NCBI GenBank assembly: GCA_029721435.1
Contig: CM056580.1
Span: 72,937,367 to 73,001,366 of the forward strand
From: Gymnothorax reevesii
Lineage: Eukaryota > Chordata > Actinopteri > Anguilliformes > Muraenidae
Reading direction: 5' to 3'
Length of the DNA stretch: 64,000 bases
In this document: positions 1-11,618 of the stretch, in pieces
Position numbering within the stretch: position 1 is the stretch's first letter
Layout of the letters: each line of letters starts with the position of its first letter
Notes under the pieces: generated by a model
Told to the model about the DNA's origin: nothing
The model's input: only the letters and a program-made list of their open reading frames with translations
Databases searched by the model: none
Made by a program: the position numbers and the translations under genes

Positions 1-262
1 ACGTCTGGTCTTTAATTAGTTGATTGTCTCAATTAGCTAAACCATTTATGAAATCTGACGTTTCACGCGCATTTCTTTAAATTATCATGAAACTACAAAG
101 ACTAGTCTTGTCTCCCTTCATAAAACATTTTCCTTTGATCGAATCATTGCGAAAATCTATATTTGTGCATGCAATCAATTAACTCAATTAGTCAGGGTAA
201 TTGATAGGAATAAAAACCTGCACACACACCGGCCCTCCAGGATCGTGATTGCCCACCCCTGT
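1..262 (-). repeat. interspersed repeat fragment, possibly hAT-like
   Basis: On the minus strand this begins CAGGGGTGGGCAATC and runs into a GGAGGGCCGGTGTG block, an arrangement common at the ends of fish interspersed repeats, possibly hAT-type. A diverged relative lies at 5,860-6,165, with the same order of TTTAATTAGTT, AAATCTGA-GTTTC and CACCGGCC blocks. The element continues past the left edge. The class is inferred from the terminal CAGGGG motif only. Confidence 0.35.
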
Positions 263-353
263 AATAGGCTACAGATATGGAATTGTGTGATTGGTGAGGC
301 GGTTTCGGGACGGGGAGGTAAGAATTCTTTGTTTGTTAAAGTGTTGCCATATC

Positions 354-1527
354 TGTTGTGATTCTGCTTTTTGCTCATGTCTGACCATTCTTGTGTTTTG
401 TGTATTGGTATTTGGATTTTCATGTTTTATTATTTTTCATGTTCATAGTATTTATAGCCATGTTTCCTTTTCCATGCATTGCACTTCGTCGACCCAGTCT
501 TGTCTTATGTAGGTCTTTGCCCACGGTCCCTAGTCTTGCGTGCCACTCATTTGGGTGATTTATTGGTTTCTGGGTTTCAACCTTCTTTCATTATCTCGTG
601 TGCTTCCTTCCTCTCTCTTTTACTATCTACAAATCCATACTAATAGTTTGTTGTTTTTCGATAATTACTAACACAAATTAACATTGTATATTTTTACTAA
701 CTTACTAACATGCACTCGGGATTCTATAGCTGCACATACTAATTGACTAACAATCTCTTAGCAGTCGCCCAATTCTAGTCTCCGCCTCTTTGCCTATCCC
801 TGATTATCTCTGCTGCAGCTTCTGTGGATCTCCACATACACTTTATGCTTTCCTTTTCTTTTATCTTTGCACTTTAATACTCCTTAACCGGAGCTGTTGT
901 TTTATACATAGGTTTGTCTTGTGATCCCTGTCTGCGTTTTGGCTTTGGCCAGATTCATGTAATTAGATTATTCCTCATGTGTCCCTCCTGATTATTTGTA
1001 TCATTGATTGCACCTGTTTCTCCCTGGTCATGTGTTCACCCCGGATGTGTATTTAAGTTGTCTGTTCAAGCACTTCCAGTGTCAGATCGTTTTCTCTAGT
1101 CTTCACGTGCTACGGTTCTTGCTTGATTACTCAGTGTTTAACTTTCTGACTGGATTGCCCGACTTTCGATTTTTGCCTTTGTGATTTTTTTGGATTATTG
1201 TTGCATCTGTGTGTTTTGACCATTTTCTGCCCGACTACGAGATCTGTTTGCTGCCCTGGTAACGATTTGGATCACGCCCTTTGGATTCTGGCTTTGCTTC
1301 TCTGATATACCTATTCCTGTGAACCAGACCCATTTCTGTCCGACTAAGATTACTGTGATTGCTGCCCTGGTTTTTGATACTATTTTTGCCCAACTGGATT
1401 TTGATTTTTGGAGTGTGGACTTTGTACTTTTGCCTTCTGCCCTGCGGGGGTCCTCCCCCTTTATTAATAAAATAAGTTCTACTGCATTGCCTGGTTCTCG
1501 CGACTGGTTCCTGATCGCACCATTACA
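354..1527 (+). mobile_element. solo LTR, older copy of the 60,387-61,606 family
   Basis: This 1,174-bp block begins TGTTGTGATTCTG and ends ATTACA, so it has TG...CA termini. It aligns along its length, with many differences, to the solo LTR at 60,387-61,606. Shared blocks include GGTGATTTATTGG, TAGTCTCCGCCTCTTTGC, TGACTGGATTGCCCGACT and TGCCTTCTGCCCTGCGGGGG. An AATAAA signal lies near the right end, giving plus orientation. Flanks are ATATC on the left and ATATT on the right, a 4-of-5 target duplication. No internal retroelement sequence adjoins either end, so it is a solo LTR left by LTR-LTR recombination. The superfamily cannot be fixed without an internal region. Confidence 0.75.
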
Positions 1528-3602
1528 ATATTTTTTTAGTTACAAACCTGACATTGGAGTAGTTTGAGATTTCAAGTGCGCAATTTCTAAATGAGATCAT
1601 ATAAACTGTCTTTGATTTTTATTTTTGTGTGACTAGAATGTTCCCTTTATTTGTCCACTTCCCTGTCTTCCACGGAACGTACAGGCTGGTGTAGGAGGGG
1701 CACATTTTCAGTGCTCTGATTGCGCTGGTTGAGAAGCACTAAATTCTTTCAAAAGGGACAAAGGAAACTGGAGCACACTGATAAATAGCCTTTATGTGCA
1801 AACAGACTAACATTACAACACTACTGTGTCTTCATCAGAGTCAAACAGGACAAAGACATAGGCAAACAACATATGGGTCCATCCATGCAAAAGGGTAAAG
1901 AAGTGTGACACAGACATGGTATTTTAGAACATGCCCTATGATAACCATTTTTTTGGGTTCAGGTAGTTCAATTAACGTATTATTCAGTGAAATTGACAAG
2001 ATAATGCTACTGTTTGGAAAGTCGTTATTTCGCTTGATGCGTGACCTTATGAAAATCGTCACTTACGAGACTGACAAGTAAGTCCTCCCAAAAATTCACA
2101 AAATTAGGAAAAGAAAGAGATTGTTTTTCAGTAAGTATATGCTTTTTTTTCTGAAGGATAGGGTTCAAACATTTGCAAAATACAACTTGAAGGTCTCCAA
2201 TATAGTTGACACTTGCTGCCCTGAGCTGGCCTTGGGTCACACTCGGTTAAGATTAACAGACCCTCATTGTTGTACCAATACATATTTTTTCTGGTATTGG
2301 TGGCAAGGAGCATCTATTTTCAATGATAAATACAAACCATCTTTGGTTATATAATAGACGAGGTGAACGTCACATGCGTGATGAACATGTTGGACGGAAA
2401 AACGTCACAAAAGTGATAAATGTCACTTCCATGATGTTACTCTTGACAATATGTTCCTGATTTTATTTGAACTATACATACATCAGAATTGTCAGTTAAA
2501 TGGTTGTAATCTCCGAAACCCTTTAATTTGTATTGCATTATGTACTTCTTGTTATAATATGCAAGGATTGTTGACACAAAATAAACAGTGTTTATTTCTA
2601 TACATGCAACATTAAAATGGTTGTTATTCTGTTGTCCTTCATTTGTAATGGGCTATTATTAGTTGAACTCATGAATGGACTACAATAGCACCAGACAATG
2701 ATGATCTGATGTGAGCTTACAGTGAGTGAGGCGATGAAGAGAACCCGGTACCGACTGAGAGGGTGGAAGTCGAACTACATGGGGTGGAGGAAGTGGCCAG
2801 AAAAAAATAGTCAAAAGTATCAGTACTTCTCTTTTTAAAAACATATTCTGGAATGTAATATAACATCTCCACAAAAGTAAAATTGGAACAACAGAACAAA
2901 ACAACTGGCATGGAATTTTGATCGTTCTCAACCTTAGTTGCAACAATTTTCTTTACGCTTCAATATATTAGTCCATGACTTGCATCATTTCAAAAAGGAT
3001 TGAGCATTAACAACCCATATTTCTGCAGAGGAGGTAGAGGTATAATCGACTTTACTGCAATTTTGTCATGGAAGATTCTGATGAAGTGTCTATTGCACAG
3101 AACAGTTTGTATTGTATAGTTGTAGCGCAGTGGTCGCCAACGCTGAATACCAATAGTATTCTGGCCTGACGTTTAGACACTATTTTTGTCACAAACGCAA
3201 CAATGACATGATTATGGGAAGTCCGTAATCACAGCTGTGCACTGCGTGGAAATTTTGAGTGAATCGCGCAATATGCTAACTACCCTGAACCAGGATATAG
3301 TGTTAGCAATACAACCACCAAAAAAAGTACAGCACACGCAATAAACCTGTCACAGGCCGAAGGAACGCCGAAACGAGAATACTTAGAACGATCATGACCC
3401 TTGATAGCCGTGAAGTGATGTCCATTGTCGTGTTTTAAAATCGGTCAAAACATACACAACCTAGTGCATCTACTTTTAAGATGCAAAACAATGAAGGTAA
3501 CGCGCTAAAGTTTGCTTGATATTCCCACTAATTTTACGTCAGAAGGTTACATCGTGCCTCTATATGATAATCCACAAAAGACTTGCACGAACGTAATTCT
3601 TA
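1528..3602. other. no recognised feature
   Basis: AT-rich sequence with only short frames (longest about 88 codons, low complexity). I see no transposase, RT or exon-like signal and no clear inverted repeat. Confidence 0.5.
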
Positions 3603-3825
3603 GAAATGAGTGTAACTAGTTCAGGCAGGCAACTCGAGAAGAGCTACGTCAGCTGACAGCAGCCTGGTAAGCTACCAGCACGTCAGCACCAGCAGGCGAA
3701 CAATTGGAGGATACACATCACGAGGTCATACAGCGGTCTATTTGAAAGACGTCAAGCTCACTTGCTTCCGCTGCTGTTCGCAATGACGCTTCATGCTATG
3801 CAACATGCTGTTTGGTTTTTGCTTG
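3603..3825. repeat. 223-bp repeat, copy A
   Basis: This stretch reads the same base for base as 8,064-8,286, starting GAAATGAGTGTAACTAG and ending TTTGGTTTTTGCTTG. The two copies are 4.4 kb apart in the same orientation, and sequence on both sides diverges abruptly. It is not coding. At copy B it sits between two copies of a 157-bp LTR-like repeat, so it may be the leader of a small or internally deleted LTR element. Confidence 0.8.
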
Positions 3826-5859
3826 ATGTTTATACTGGCGCTTGCAGCAGTCCCTCGCTACGCAGATTGCTTTTGCTGCCTTTTTGGTTATTATGCTGCG
3901 ATTCTGTTTCTGCTAAGTTTACAATATGTTGTTGCTTGTGCTTCTTCTTGGCTTTTGGCGTGTATTCTCTGTGTTCCAGGAGTAATGGGCGCCTGATGAA
4001 ATTGAATTAGCCTACTGCTGCAATCATATTTTATCTTGTTAGAGTTGCGACTGGTAAAGTGCGCGTGAACGCCCCTCAAACGCTATTTTCAAATCGAAAA
4101 CCCAAGATAATTCTGATTCAAGTGAGGTTCCTCCTATAAGTCAAATGACGGTCTATGGGCTGATTCAGTTGGAGACCTGGTTCCTGTCTAGACGCGGAAC
4201 GCCAATTTCTCCAAACCGACGGGGTCCGTTTACCACATCGGCAGCTTCTGTGCCACCCTGGAATCCAAATATGCAGGTAATTTTAAAATTTGCGATTAAT
4301 TCTGCTTTATGTGCTACATTGTTGACTGTAGGCCGCTTAATTGTGGATATAAATTTGTTCCTTTTAGTTGCTAAGCATGTCCCTGTCTCTCATAAATTAA
4401 ATAAATTAATAAAATACAAACACTGGACTTTAATAGCACGAGGGCAGTGCATGGATACTTATGCGATCTTTTCCTTCAAGATTCATGAATTGTGTGCTGA
4501 CCTAGTGTTTGTTTTGCCTCACAGAGAAGATGGTACTTTTATTCCGAGCCCTAGTTTTTCTGTGAAGCGTTTTGTACTGGGATTTAATTCTTAATTTGCG
4601 AACTTAAATGGTATGGCAGTCGCGCTTGGGCTGTAGTTTGCGGACCACGTCAGGGACCTGAAAATCGCTAAATTCCATGCTTTCATGCCTGTTGAATTGG
4701 TGTGGTTATATCGTGATGTTCGGATGATCATCAGTGAACATAATGTCAGAAAGTGGTTTGCGTCGTGGTGATTAATTGTTGCAGATGGATGTTTGACAGC
4801 AACATTAACGGGGTATATGGGCAACAATGTTGACTACTGCCCGGATTGCTGTTATTGTTAACAAGTAACGGTGGAAACCTAATGAATACTCACTCTTACG
4901 ACTACGCGGCGCGAAGAATTCCTGTTTCCTCAATTCTACAATCTTTCTGGCCAACTGATTTATTTAAAAAAAAAAAAAAACACCAAGTCATTGCCTCAAT
5001 TGTATGCAAAATTAGTCCGCATTTATTTTTTAACAGTCGAATGCATACATGATTTATCGAGTTGAGTAATGTTTTGTCCATTGTAAATGCGCCTAAGACC
5101 CAACTGAGCATGAATGGTCGTTTCCGTCTATGGTTTGTTCAGTACCAGAGCATTAAGCTGTTTCCATTAATACGGCTGAAGTTTGGCTGCTACAGACACG
5201 GGACATCGCATGCGCCCCATGGTGCGTCCTCGGTGTTCCTTCTAAACTGCTGAACTCCGCTATTCCTCCGTTTTCGTCCTCATGGCAGGACCCGACGCAG
5301 CACTACTTAAACAGCACCTCATGGAGGACGAAGAGCTCATATCATAATAATTAAAATCAACACTTCAATACAGAAGAAGAAACTAACTCAAAGAAAGCAC
5401 CGTTAAAGATGATAAGATGAAAAAGATGGCTGGAATTATGTTCTGTTGAATGTTGGTCTGATTCTGAAGCTTCGGCTTCATCTTCTGAATTTTAAGAATT
5501 AGATGACATGTTAGTATGTCATATTAAAACCACCAGGCGTACTCTCCTAACAAATTTAAGCGCGTGACACGCATGAACACACAGCTGTGAACATGCAGGG
5601 TCTGTAAAATGATGCTGCTGGTAGCTTTGACTTTTTCATCATGCCTCAGACCAGACCTAATATCAAGGTTCCTTTGGGTGCTAGAAATCCCTGAAAATGC
5701 CTAGGTGATGTTAATGTGCTAGGTTTGGATTACTGCTTGAAATTGCACCAAATTAATGTGCATGCATAATCATAGTACATCACATTCCGCTCGGATTGAC
5801 TATCTTAAAGGGAGAATACTCGTATTTTAGAGTTTGGGGAATGAGGGCCATATCTGTTC
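3826..5859. other. no recognised feature
   Basis: A 149-codon open frame at 4,145-4,594 (+) has no motif I recognise and ordinary AT-rich composition, so I treat it as chance. A run of 14 A lies near 4,967. No transposon protein or inverted-repeat pair was recognised. Confidence 0.45.
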
Positions 5860-6165
5860 CAGTTTCTGCTCCCTTTCTGGCCTTTAATTAGTTAAGTGCC
5901 TTATTGGCAAAAGCACTTTTAAAATCTGAAGTTTCTGCGGCATCTCTAATTTCACAAGATCGACCCCCCCCCCCCCCCCCTCCCCAAAAAAAAAAAAGAG
6001 GAATGAATGAATAAATAATAACTTGGCGCCCTATGTGAAACATTCTCTCTACTGCATGAGCAAATTTGTTTTTGTATATAACCCCTTTTATTCAATTAGT
6101 CATTCAAATTGGAAGAAATACAACCTTCATTACCCACCGGCCTTTCAGGACCAGAATTGTCCTCA
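5860..6165 (-). repeat. interspersed repeat fragment, relative of 1-262
   Basis: Blocks matching 1-262 occur in the same order: CTTTAATTAGTTAA, AAAATCTGAAGTTTC, then CACCGGCC near 6,137. A poly-C run followed by a poly-A run (about 5,966-5,997) interrupts it. This is an old diverged copy. Confidence 0.45.
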
Positions 6166-6434
6166 TGAAACTTCGTGGTTTTGGGGGTTTTGAAGTATGA
6201 TGAATCATTACTTGCTCTTAAACCTAGGGTTAAAGGTACTTGATGGTTTCTTTCTGGTAGAATTATAATGCAACAAGCGGATGGAGGGGTGTTGACTGTT
6301 TATTACAAATTGTTCCTAAATTCTTACTTGGCACTTGAGACAGGACAGTATTTCTATTTATGCAGTAGTTTTATCCAGTGCCTCACCCCCCTTTTTTCCT
6401 CTGTGTCTCTTTCTGAGGATCTTTCCCTCCACTA

Positions 6435-6836
6435 CGGAGTCCTGGACCATCTGAGCTGAAGTTGCTGCTGTGCTGCTGTCCTAATCTGGTCCGGATCCAG
6501 TTCAGCTCCTTCCTCGACATCCCACTTCCTGGAGCTAGACACCACTGTTTTGATGCCATTTTATTCTATTATTGCTTTTATTAGCTAGCCCGCGGAGGAT
6601 GGGCTCCCCCACTATAGCCAGGTTCCTCCTGAGATTTCTTCCCACTGGGGAGTTTTTTCTCACCACTGTTTGAGGATTTTTCTCCCTACTGGGAGTTTTT
6701 TGCCTCATTTTGCTCTAGTGGGGATTAGGTTGGGCACTGCCCTTTCATTTATTTAATCGCTCAACATAAAGCGTCTTTGTGATAGACTGTGAAAAGCGCT
6801 ATACAAATAATTGAATAGAAAAATTTGAATTGAATT
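6435..6836 (+). repeat. fish retroposon-like 3' tail
   Basis: The block has repeated CCACTGGGGAGTTTTTTCTC and CTACTGGGAGTTTTTTGCCTC units. It ends with GAAAAGCGCTATACAAATAA followed by an A- and GAATT-rich tail, a 3' end frequent in fish interspersed retroposons. No protein remnant is visible. LINE or SINE class is not assigned. Confidence 0.45.
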
Positions 6837-6890
6837 AAAAATAATAAATTGCTTGCGCAGGTGGTTGGCTGGCCATACTTAATGGTAGAA

Positions 6891-7880
6891 TGTCCATACT
6901 TGATCCAGGCAATCTGCATTGGTGGTAGCAGACGTGCGCTAAAGGCTGGGCTGCCTTTAGCAGCCAATGTTTGACCCTGGATATCTCTATGGACTTCCTG
7001 GTTGTCCAGGAGGCAGTGGGTGCTCCGGCTGTACACATAGTTTTTCTCACTAGGTAGAATGTTCTTCAGGACCAAGATGATGTTCATTTTGCCTCCCGCA
7101 TCTGTAAGGGTTGCAGACGTGCACTAGAGGGAGCGGCGTGCGCCTATTCTCTAGAGGATCTGGCCAAGCATCCAGACTAACAGTGAGGCCCTGCCCGCAA
7201 GTACAGATGTGAGGGCACCAAGCGGTGTGTTCCTTGGAGAACGTGCCTAACGGGTCCCCGCAGTGGAACCAGGCAACACATGGGAGGTCATGTATATTAA
7301 TGATAGAATGTCCATTTTGATCCAGGTAATCTGCATTGGTGGCAGCAGACGTGCGCTAAAGGCTGGGCTGCCTTTAGCAGCCAATGTTTGACCCTGGATA
7401 TCTCTATTGACTTCCTGGTTATCCAGGAGGCAGTGGGTGCTCCGGCTGTACACATAGTTTTTCTCACTAGGTAGAATGTTTTCTCAGGACCAAGATGATG
7501 CTTCATCTTGCCTCCCGCATCTGTAGGGGTTGCAGACGTGCACTGGAGGGAGCGGCGTGCGCCTATTCTCTAGAGGATCTGGCAAGCATCCAGACTAACA
7601 GTGAGGCCCTGCCCGCAAGTACAGATGTGAGGGCACCAAGCGGTGTGTTCTCGAGGAAACGAGCCTAACGGGTCCCCGCAGTGGAACCAGGCTACACATG
7701 GTGAGGTAATATACATTAATGATCATATGTCCATTCTGATCCAGGTTATCTGCATTGATGATAGTAAAACTACACTAAATACTCTACTAAACTAAAACAA
7801 TAGTCAATGTTTTGACCCTGGATATCTCTATGGATTTCATGGTCATTCAGGAGGCAGTGGGTGCTCCACTGTATACATGG
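6891..7880. repeat. tandem repeat, about 419-bp unit, 2.4 copies
   Basis: The landmark TGTCCAT...GATCCAGG recurs at 6,891, 7,309 and 7,729, giving periods of 418 and 420 bp. Two complete units are nearly identical. They share GCAGACGTGCGCTAAAGGC, CTGGATATCTCTAT, GTGCTCCGGCTGTACACATAG and AGCGGCGTGCGCC. A third unit of about 150 bp is more diverged and ends near 7,880. Minus-strand frames of 68-108 codons in it are byproducts of the repeat and match no protein I know. Confidence 0.8.
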
Positions 7881-7909
7881 TTTAGCCACTTGGCGGTGGT
7901 TGCTGTTTT

Positions 7910-8487
7910 GGGGGATTTTGATTTCTGTTCCTGACTATGTTTGTATGTTTGCTGTGCCTAAGTAGATTATTCCTCCAGAGCAGAACTGCCGCCAAAATAC
8001 AATGTAATGCTCATATCCATGAATAAATTGTTCTATTTCATTGAAACGTGAGTTGTCCTGACTGAAATGAGTGTAACTAGTTCAGGCAGGCAACTCGAGA
8101 AGAGCTACGTCAGCTGACAGCAGCCTGGTAAGCTACCAGCACGTCAGCACCAGCAGGCGAACAATTGGAGGATACACATCACGAGGTCATACAGCGGTCT
8201 ATTTGAAAGACGTCAAGCTCACTTGCTTCCGCTGCTGTTCGCAATGACGCTTCATGCTATGCAACATGCTGTTTGGTTTTTGCTTGCCGCCTCCACCCCA
8301 GCCTCCACCTGTTTGGTTCTGCTCACATCGGGGGGATTTTGATTTCTGTTCCTGACTATGTTTGTATGTTTGCTGTGCCTAAGTAGATTATTCCTCCAGA
8401 GCAGAACTGCCGCCAAAATACAATGTAATGCTCATATCCATGAATAAATTGTTCTATTTCATTGAAACGTGAGTTGTCCTGACTGAA
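7910..8487 (+). mobile_element. LTR-like direct repeats (157 bp) flanking repeat copy B
   Basis: 7,910-8,066 and 8,331-8,487 are near-identical direct copies starting GGGGGATTTTGATTTCTG and ending GTTGTCCTGACTGAA. Each contains GAATAAA, a polyadenylation-type signal. Between them lie the 223-bp repeat copy B (8,064-8,286) and 44 bp of C-rich sequence that leads into a G-run. The layout of long direct repeat, short interior, purine run and direct repeat fits a drastically deleted or miniature LTR retroelement. TG...CA termini and a target duplication are not clear, so the interpretation is tentative. Confidence 0.5.
8064..8286. repeat. 223-bp repeat, copy B
   Basis: Exact copy of 3,603-3,825. 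It starts at the junction with the left 157-bp direct repeat. Sequence after the right direct repeat (8,488 on) again resembles the start of this unit, CGAACGT...GAAATGAG, as does the left flank of copy A. Confidence 0.8.
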
Positions 8488-10684
8488 CGAACGTGATTTG
8501 TGGAAATGAGTTGACTGAAAAACTACTAGACTACATTCGAAAATCCACCAATTTTTCACACATTTTCAAGTGCTGTAAAAATACTAAGGAACAGAGCATA
8601 TTGCAACAATAAAAGTTATCTCCCCCAGTGATGTACTTTTTGGCAATATATAAATATTCCATATATTACATACTGTTATTGCACACAAAAGAGCTTGTTT
8701 CACAGGGCAATCAAATACACATTTGCATGGATGGACCCATATAGAGAACCTTGAACAAATGCACAAATCTCATTGGTCCGTCTACATTTAAAATCTATTG
8801 GATAATGGTTCCTGGAACGGGAGTTGCCAAAGTCCATGTCCAAGGGCCACGCCCCCAACTTCCTGTCAAAAAGGGCAAGCATAGATCATTCCCAAAGTTA
8901 ACAATGACTAGTCAAAGCAGTGAATATACATTGATGAGAGGAAACATCATGGAAAAACAACAATCAAGGGCAAACACCAAGTCTGAACAAGGAGGTTTAC
9001 ATAAGAACAGGAGCAAAGGAACAAAATAACACTGACCTCACAAGATCACATATTTCAATATTTTAAGGAAGCAGGATAAATTTAATTCTTCATTTATACC
9101 AGAGGGCTCCAAATCGCAACCTTAAAATTAAAGGGTTCTAACTAACATTTTTTGAGGAATTAGCTTGCAAAGTTTATACTTTTGCTGTAGGAGATCTTAA
9201 AATTGATACACTTAATTAAAATACTGAAAATAATAATCAACTGACACTTTATCTCGCTGTTAAAAGATTTCAGTTATTTAAATAGAAGTTTATGGATTAT
9301 TTAATCAATGACAAATAGTGCCTTGTAACCTAAATGAATGGAAAATTTGAAATATTTGCAAGGTTCTAACTGAAATCAACAAGTTAAAAAAATAATGCAA
9401 TAAGATTTAATATTCATTACACAAGGTTTCATTGTTACCTGAAGGAAACAAAACTAGAAGTGCATCACTGCACAATGATAATAAAATGCAGTCAAAAAAA
9501 TGCAACAATATCTGACAGTTCAGCTAGAACTGTCATAGAAAGACACACTGTGTGATAACAGGCTTCATTCTGACCGCCCATCACAAGCACAACATGGAAA
9601 AACCTGGGATACAGAAAAAAAGAGAACAATAGTAAATTGGCATTCAGCAAGCAACTCTTAACTAATGAAAACTACCAAGCTTTATTGTATCATCAAGTCA
9701 GATGAAATATTATAATAGACATTTTCTACGAAGAACTGCATAATATTAAACATCTACTTATAATACTAATGATGAACAAAATGCATTAATTTCAGAATTT
9801 CCTTCAAATCTGCTACCTTTTGGGTGGGGAATTATCGTATTTGTTTCCACATAACATTTTAGGTCAAAGTGCCTCAAAGCCCAACTTGTTAACATGCCTT
9901 CCCCTTCTCATGGATTTGATGCTCTGAACTTTGAAATTCCCAAGCTGATGGATAGTTTTGTACAGAATTATTTTGGTGTCATCGAGGTTACCTTAGAGAA
10001 GGGCAGTATGTTTTAATAAAGACATTGGGTACACGAGTATAAATCCATGTAGTCAGCTGTTTTCATTTGGATAACAATGTATGGGTGCTTTTTGTTGGAT
10101 TTGAGAATAGTGAGAAGTAGTGATGGTGAGGAAAAGAACTCCGATGAAGACATTGATCTCTCTCAGACATGATGGACGTAGTCCATTTCCTGTATAGATC
10201 ATTGATTAAGGCATGTTAATTCACTGTTACTTCATACATAATTACTTTTGAAACCAAATAAGCTGGATTCCTCTTACATTAAAGCTTATTTCTGGATGAT
10301 TCATTAGCTCAGCCTATCAGCCTTTATTTCAAGTACAGTTATGAAGTTGCAAAATAATTAATTCATAATTGTATTTGTGTTGAAAGCAGTGGAGTGTGGC
10401 AAGGTAGCGAAAGAAACCAAACCATTTAGCAGGTATCAATTAAGAAGGTACACTATTCTAACAGAAAAGTGAAGCCTTTACTTTAACTGAGTTAATGTTG
10501 TTTATGTTGTATGGTCAGTTGAATAAATCCTGAGTTTTTATGTTTTGTAATTCAAGATTAACTATGTTGAATCATGAGCCAATGTTCATATACTCTAAAA
10601 GTATATATTTTTTTTAGTGCACGTCTTTCTTGCCACAGATGTAAATTGGAATGTTTTTTGATTGCTTTTATTGGAAGATGTTAT
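8488..10684. other. no recognised feature
   Basis: AT-rich sequence. A 92-codon frame at 8,751-9,029 (+) has no recognisable domain. No inverted-repeat pair or transposon protein was found. Confidence 0.45.
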
Positions 10685-10686
10685 AT

Positions 10687-11618
10687 TGGCCCTCATTTAT
10701 CAAACTTGCGTAGAATCTGGTGTAGATTCTCGTGTAAATATCAGTGTTCGCCAGGTGTCACGTCTGATTTACTAAAAGCGTGTATGTCGCTGATTTTGGT
10801 GTAGAACTGGGGTGGCGTTGATAAATCTGGCGGCTGAAACCATTGTAATTTACATGACACACCCCTATAAATTCATGCTCCGAGAGGCATAGTCCTGCCC
10901 ACTTTACGACATGGACTCTCGAAAGACGGCAAAGAAGAAAGAACTTCACTGAGGAGGAAATATAAATTATCACGTCCGCAGTGGAGAAAAATAAAATAAT
11001 TTCATTTGGAAGCCTTCAGAGTGGCATATAGGGAGCCCAGATGGCTGCAGTTTGAAGAAAAGTTTGATGAAACGAATGTAGATGTGCACGCACTAGTAAT
11101 AAATTAGATTTTCTAAAATAATTATGCGCAAACTTATTTTCCAGTCTGCCTTTAATTAACTTGTGTTCCTTTTTTTGTCCAGTATATATCTGACTGGATG
11201 AGCATCTGACATACCACACTGCATATCTGCCAAGCCATCCATTGCTTTTAATCAAATTGATTCTAATTGTCAGCCTTCTGGCCTGACAAGCAGATTGTCT
11301 TAAAAATGTATTTATTTCTCAATACAGGTGTCTTATTTATTTATTTATTCATTCATTCATTCATTTAGCCTATTTATTCATTTTACTAATAAGGGCAACA
11401 ACAGCATGACGTTTGCATTGCTGCATTGGGTTCATTACTTATTTTGACAGCTGTTCACTGGTTTCAAATCTGTGTACGCCTGGTCAGACCTGGTATGAGA
11501 TTTTTGCGAACTGTTTACTCACGTTCAGATGAATGATAAATGACAAATGCTGATCCATGCTGGAGATTTGGCGTGCACCCATTTTTTTTGTGTACACACG
11601 ATTGATAAATGAGGGCCA
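10687..11618. mobile_element. PIF/Harbinger-like non-autonomous element
   Basis: Perfect terminal inverted repeats: GGCCCTCATTTATCAA at the left and TTGATAAATGAGGGCC at the right. The trinucleotide ATT sits directly outside both ends, which fits the 3-bp duplication of PIF/Harbinger elements. The 932-bp body has no transposase frame, so it would need an enzyme in trans. It contains a TTAT/TTCA microsatellite near 11,332-11,380. The family call rests on the 3-bp duplication and GGCC-type termini. Confidence 0.6.
11332..11380. repeat. (TTAT)n/(TTCA)n microsatellite
   Basis: Tetranucleotide run TTAT changing to TTCA, inside the Harbinger-like element. Confidence 0.7.

Noticed and set aside
4145..4594. 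149-codon plus-strand open frame
   Set aside because: No recognisable domain, AT-rich composition like its flanks, and no paired exons or conserved context; likely chance.
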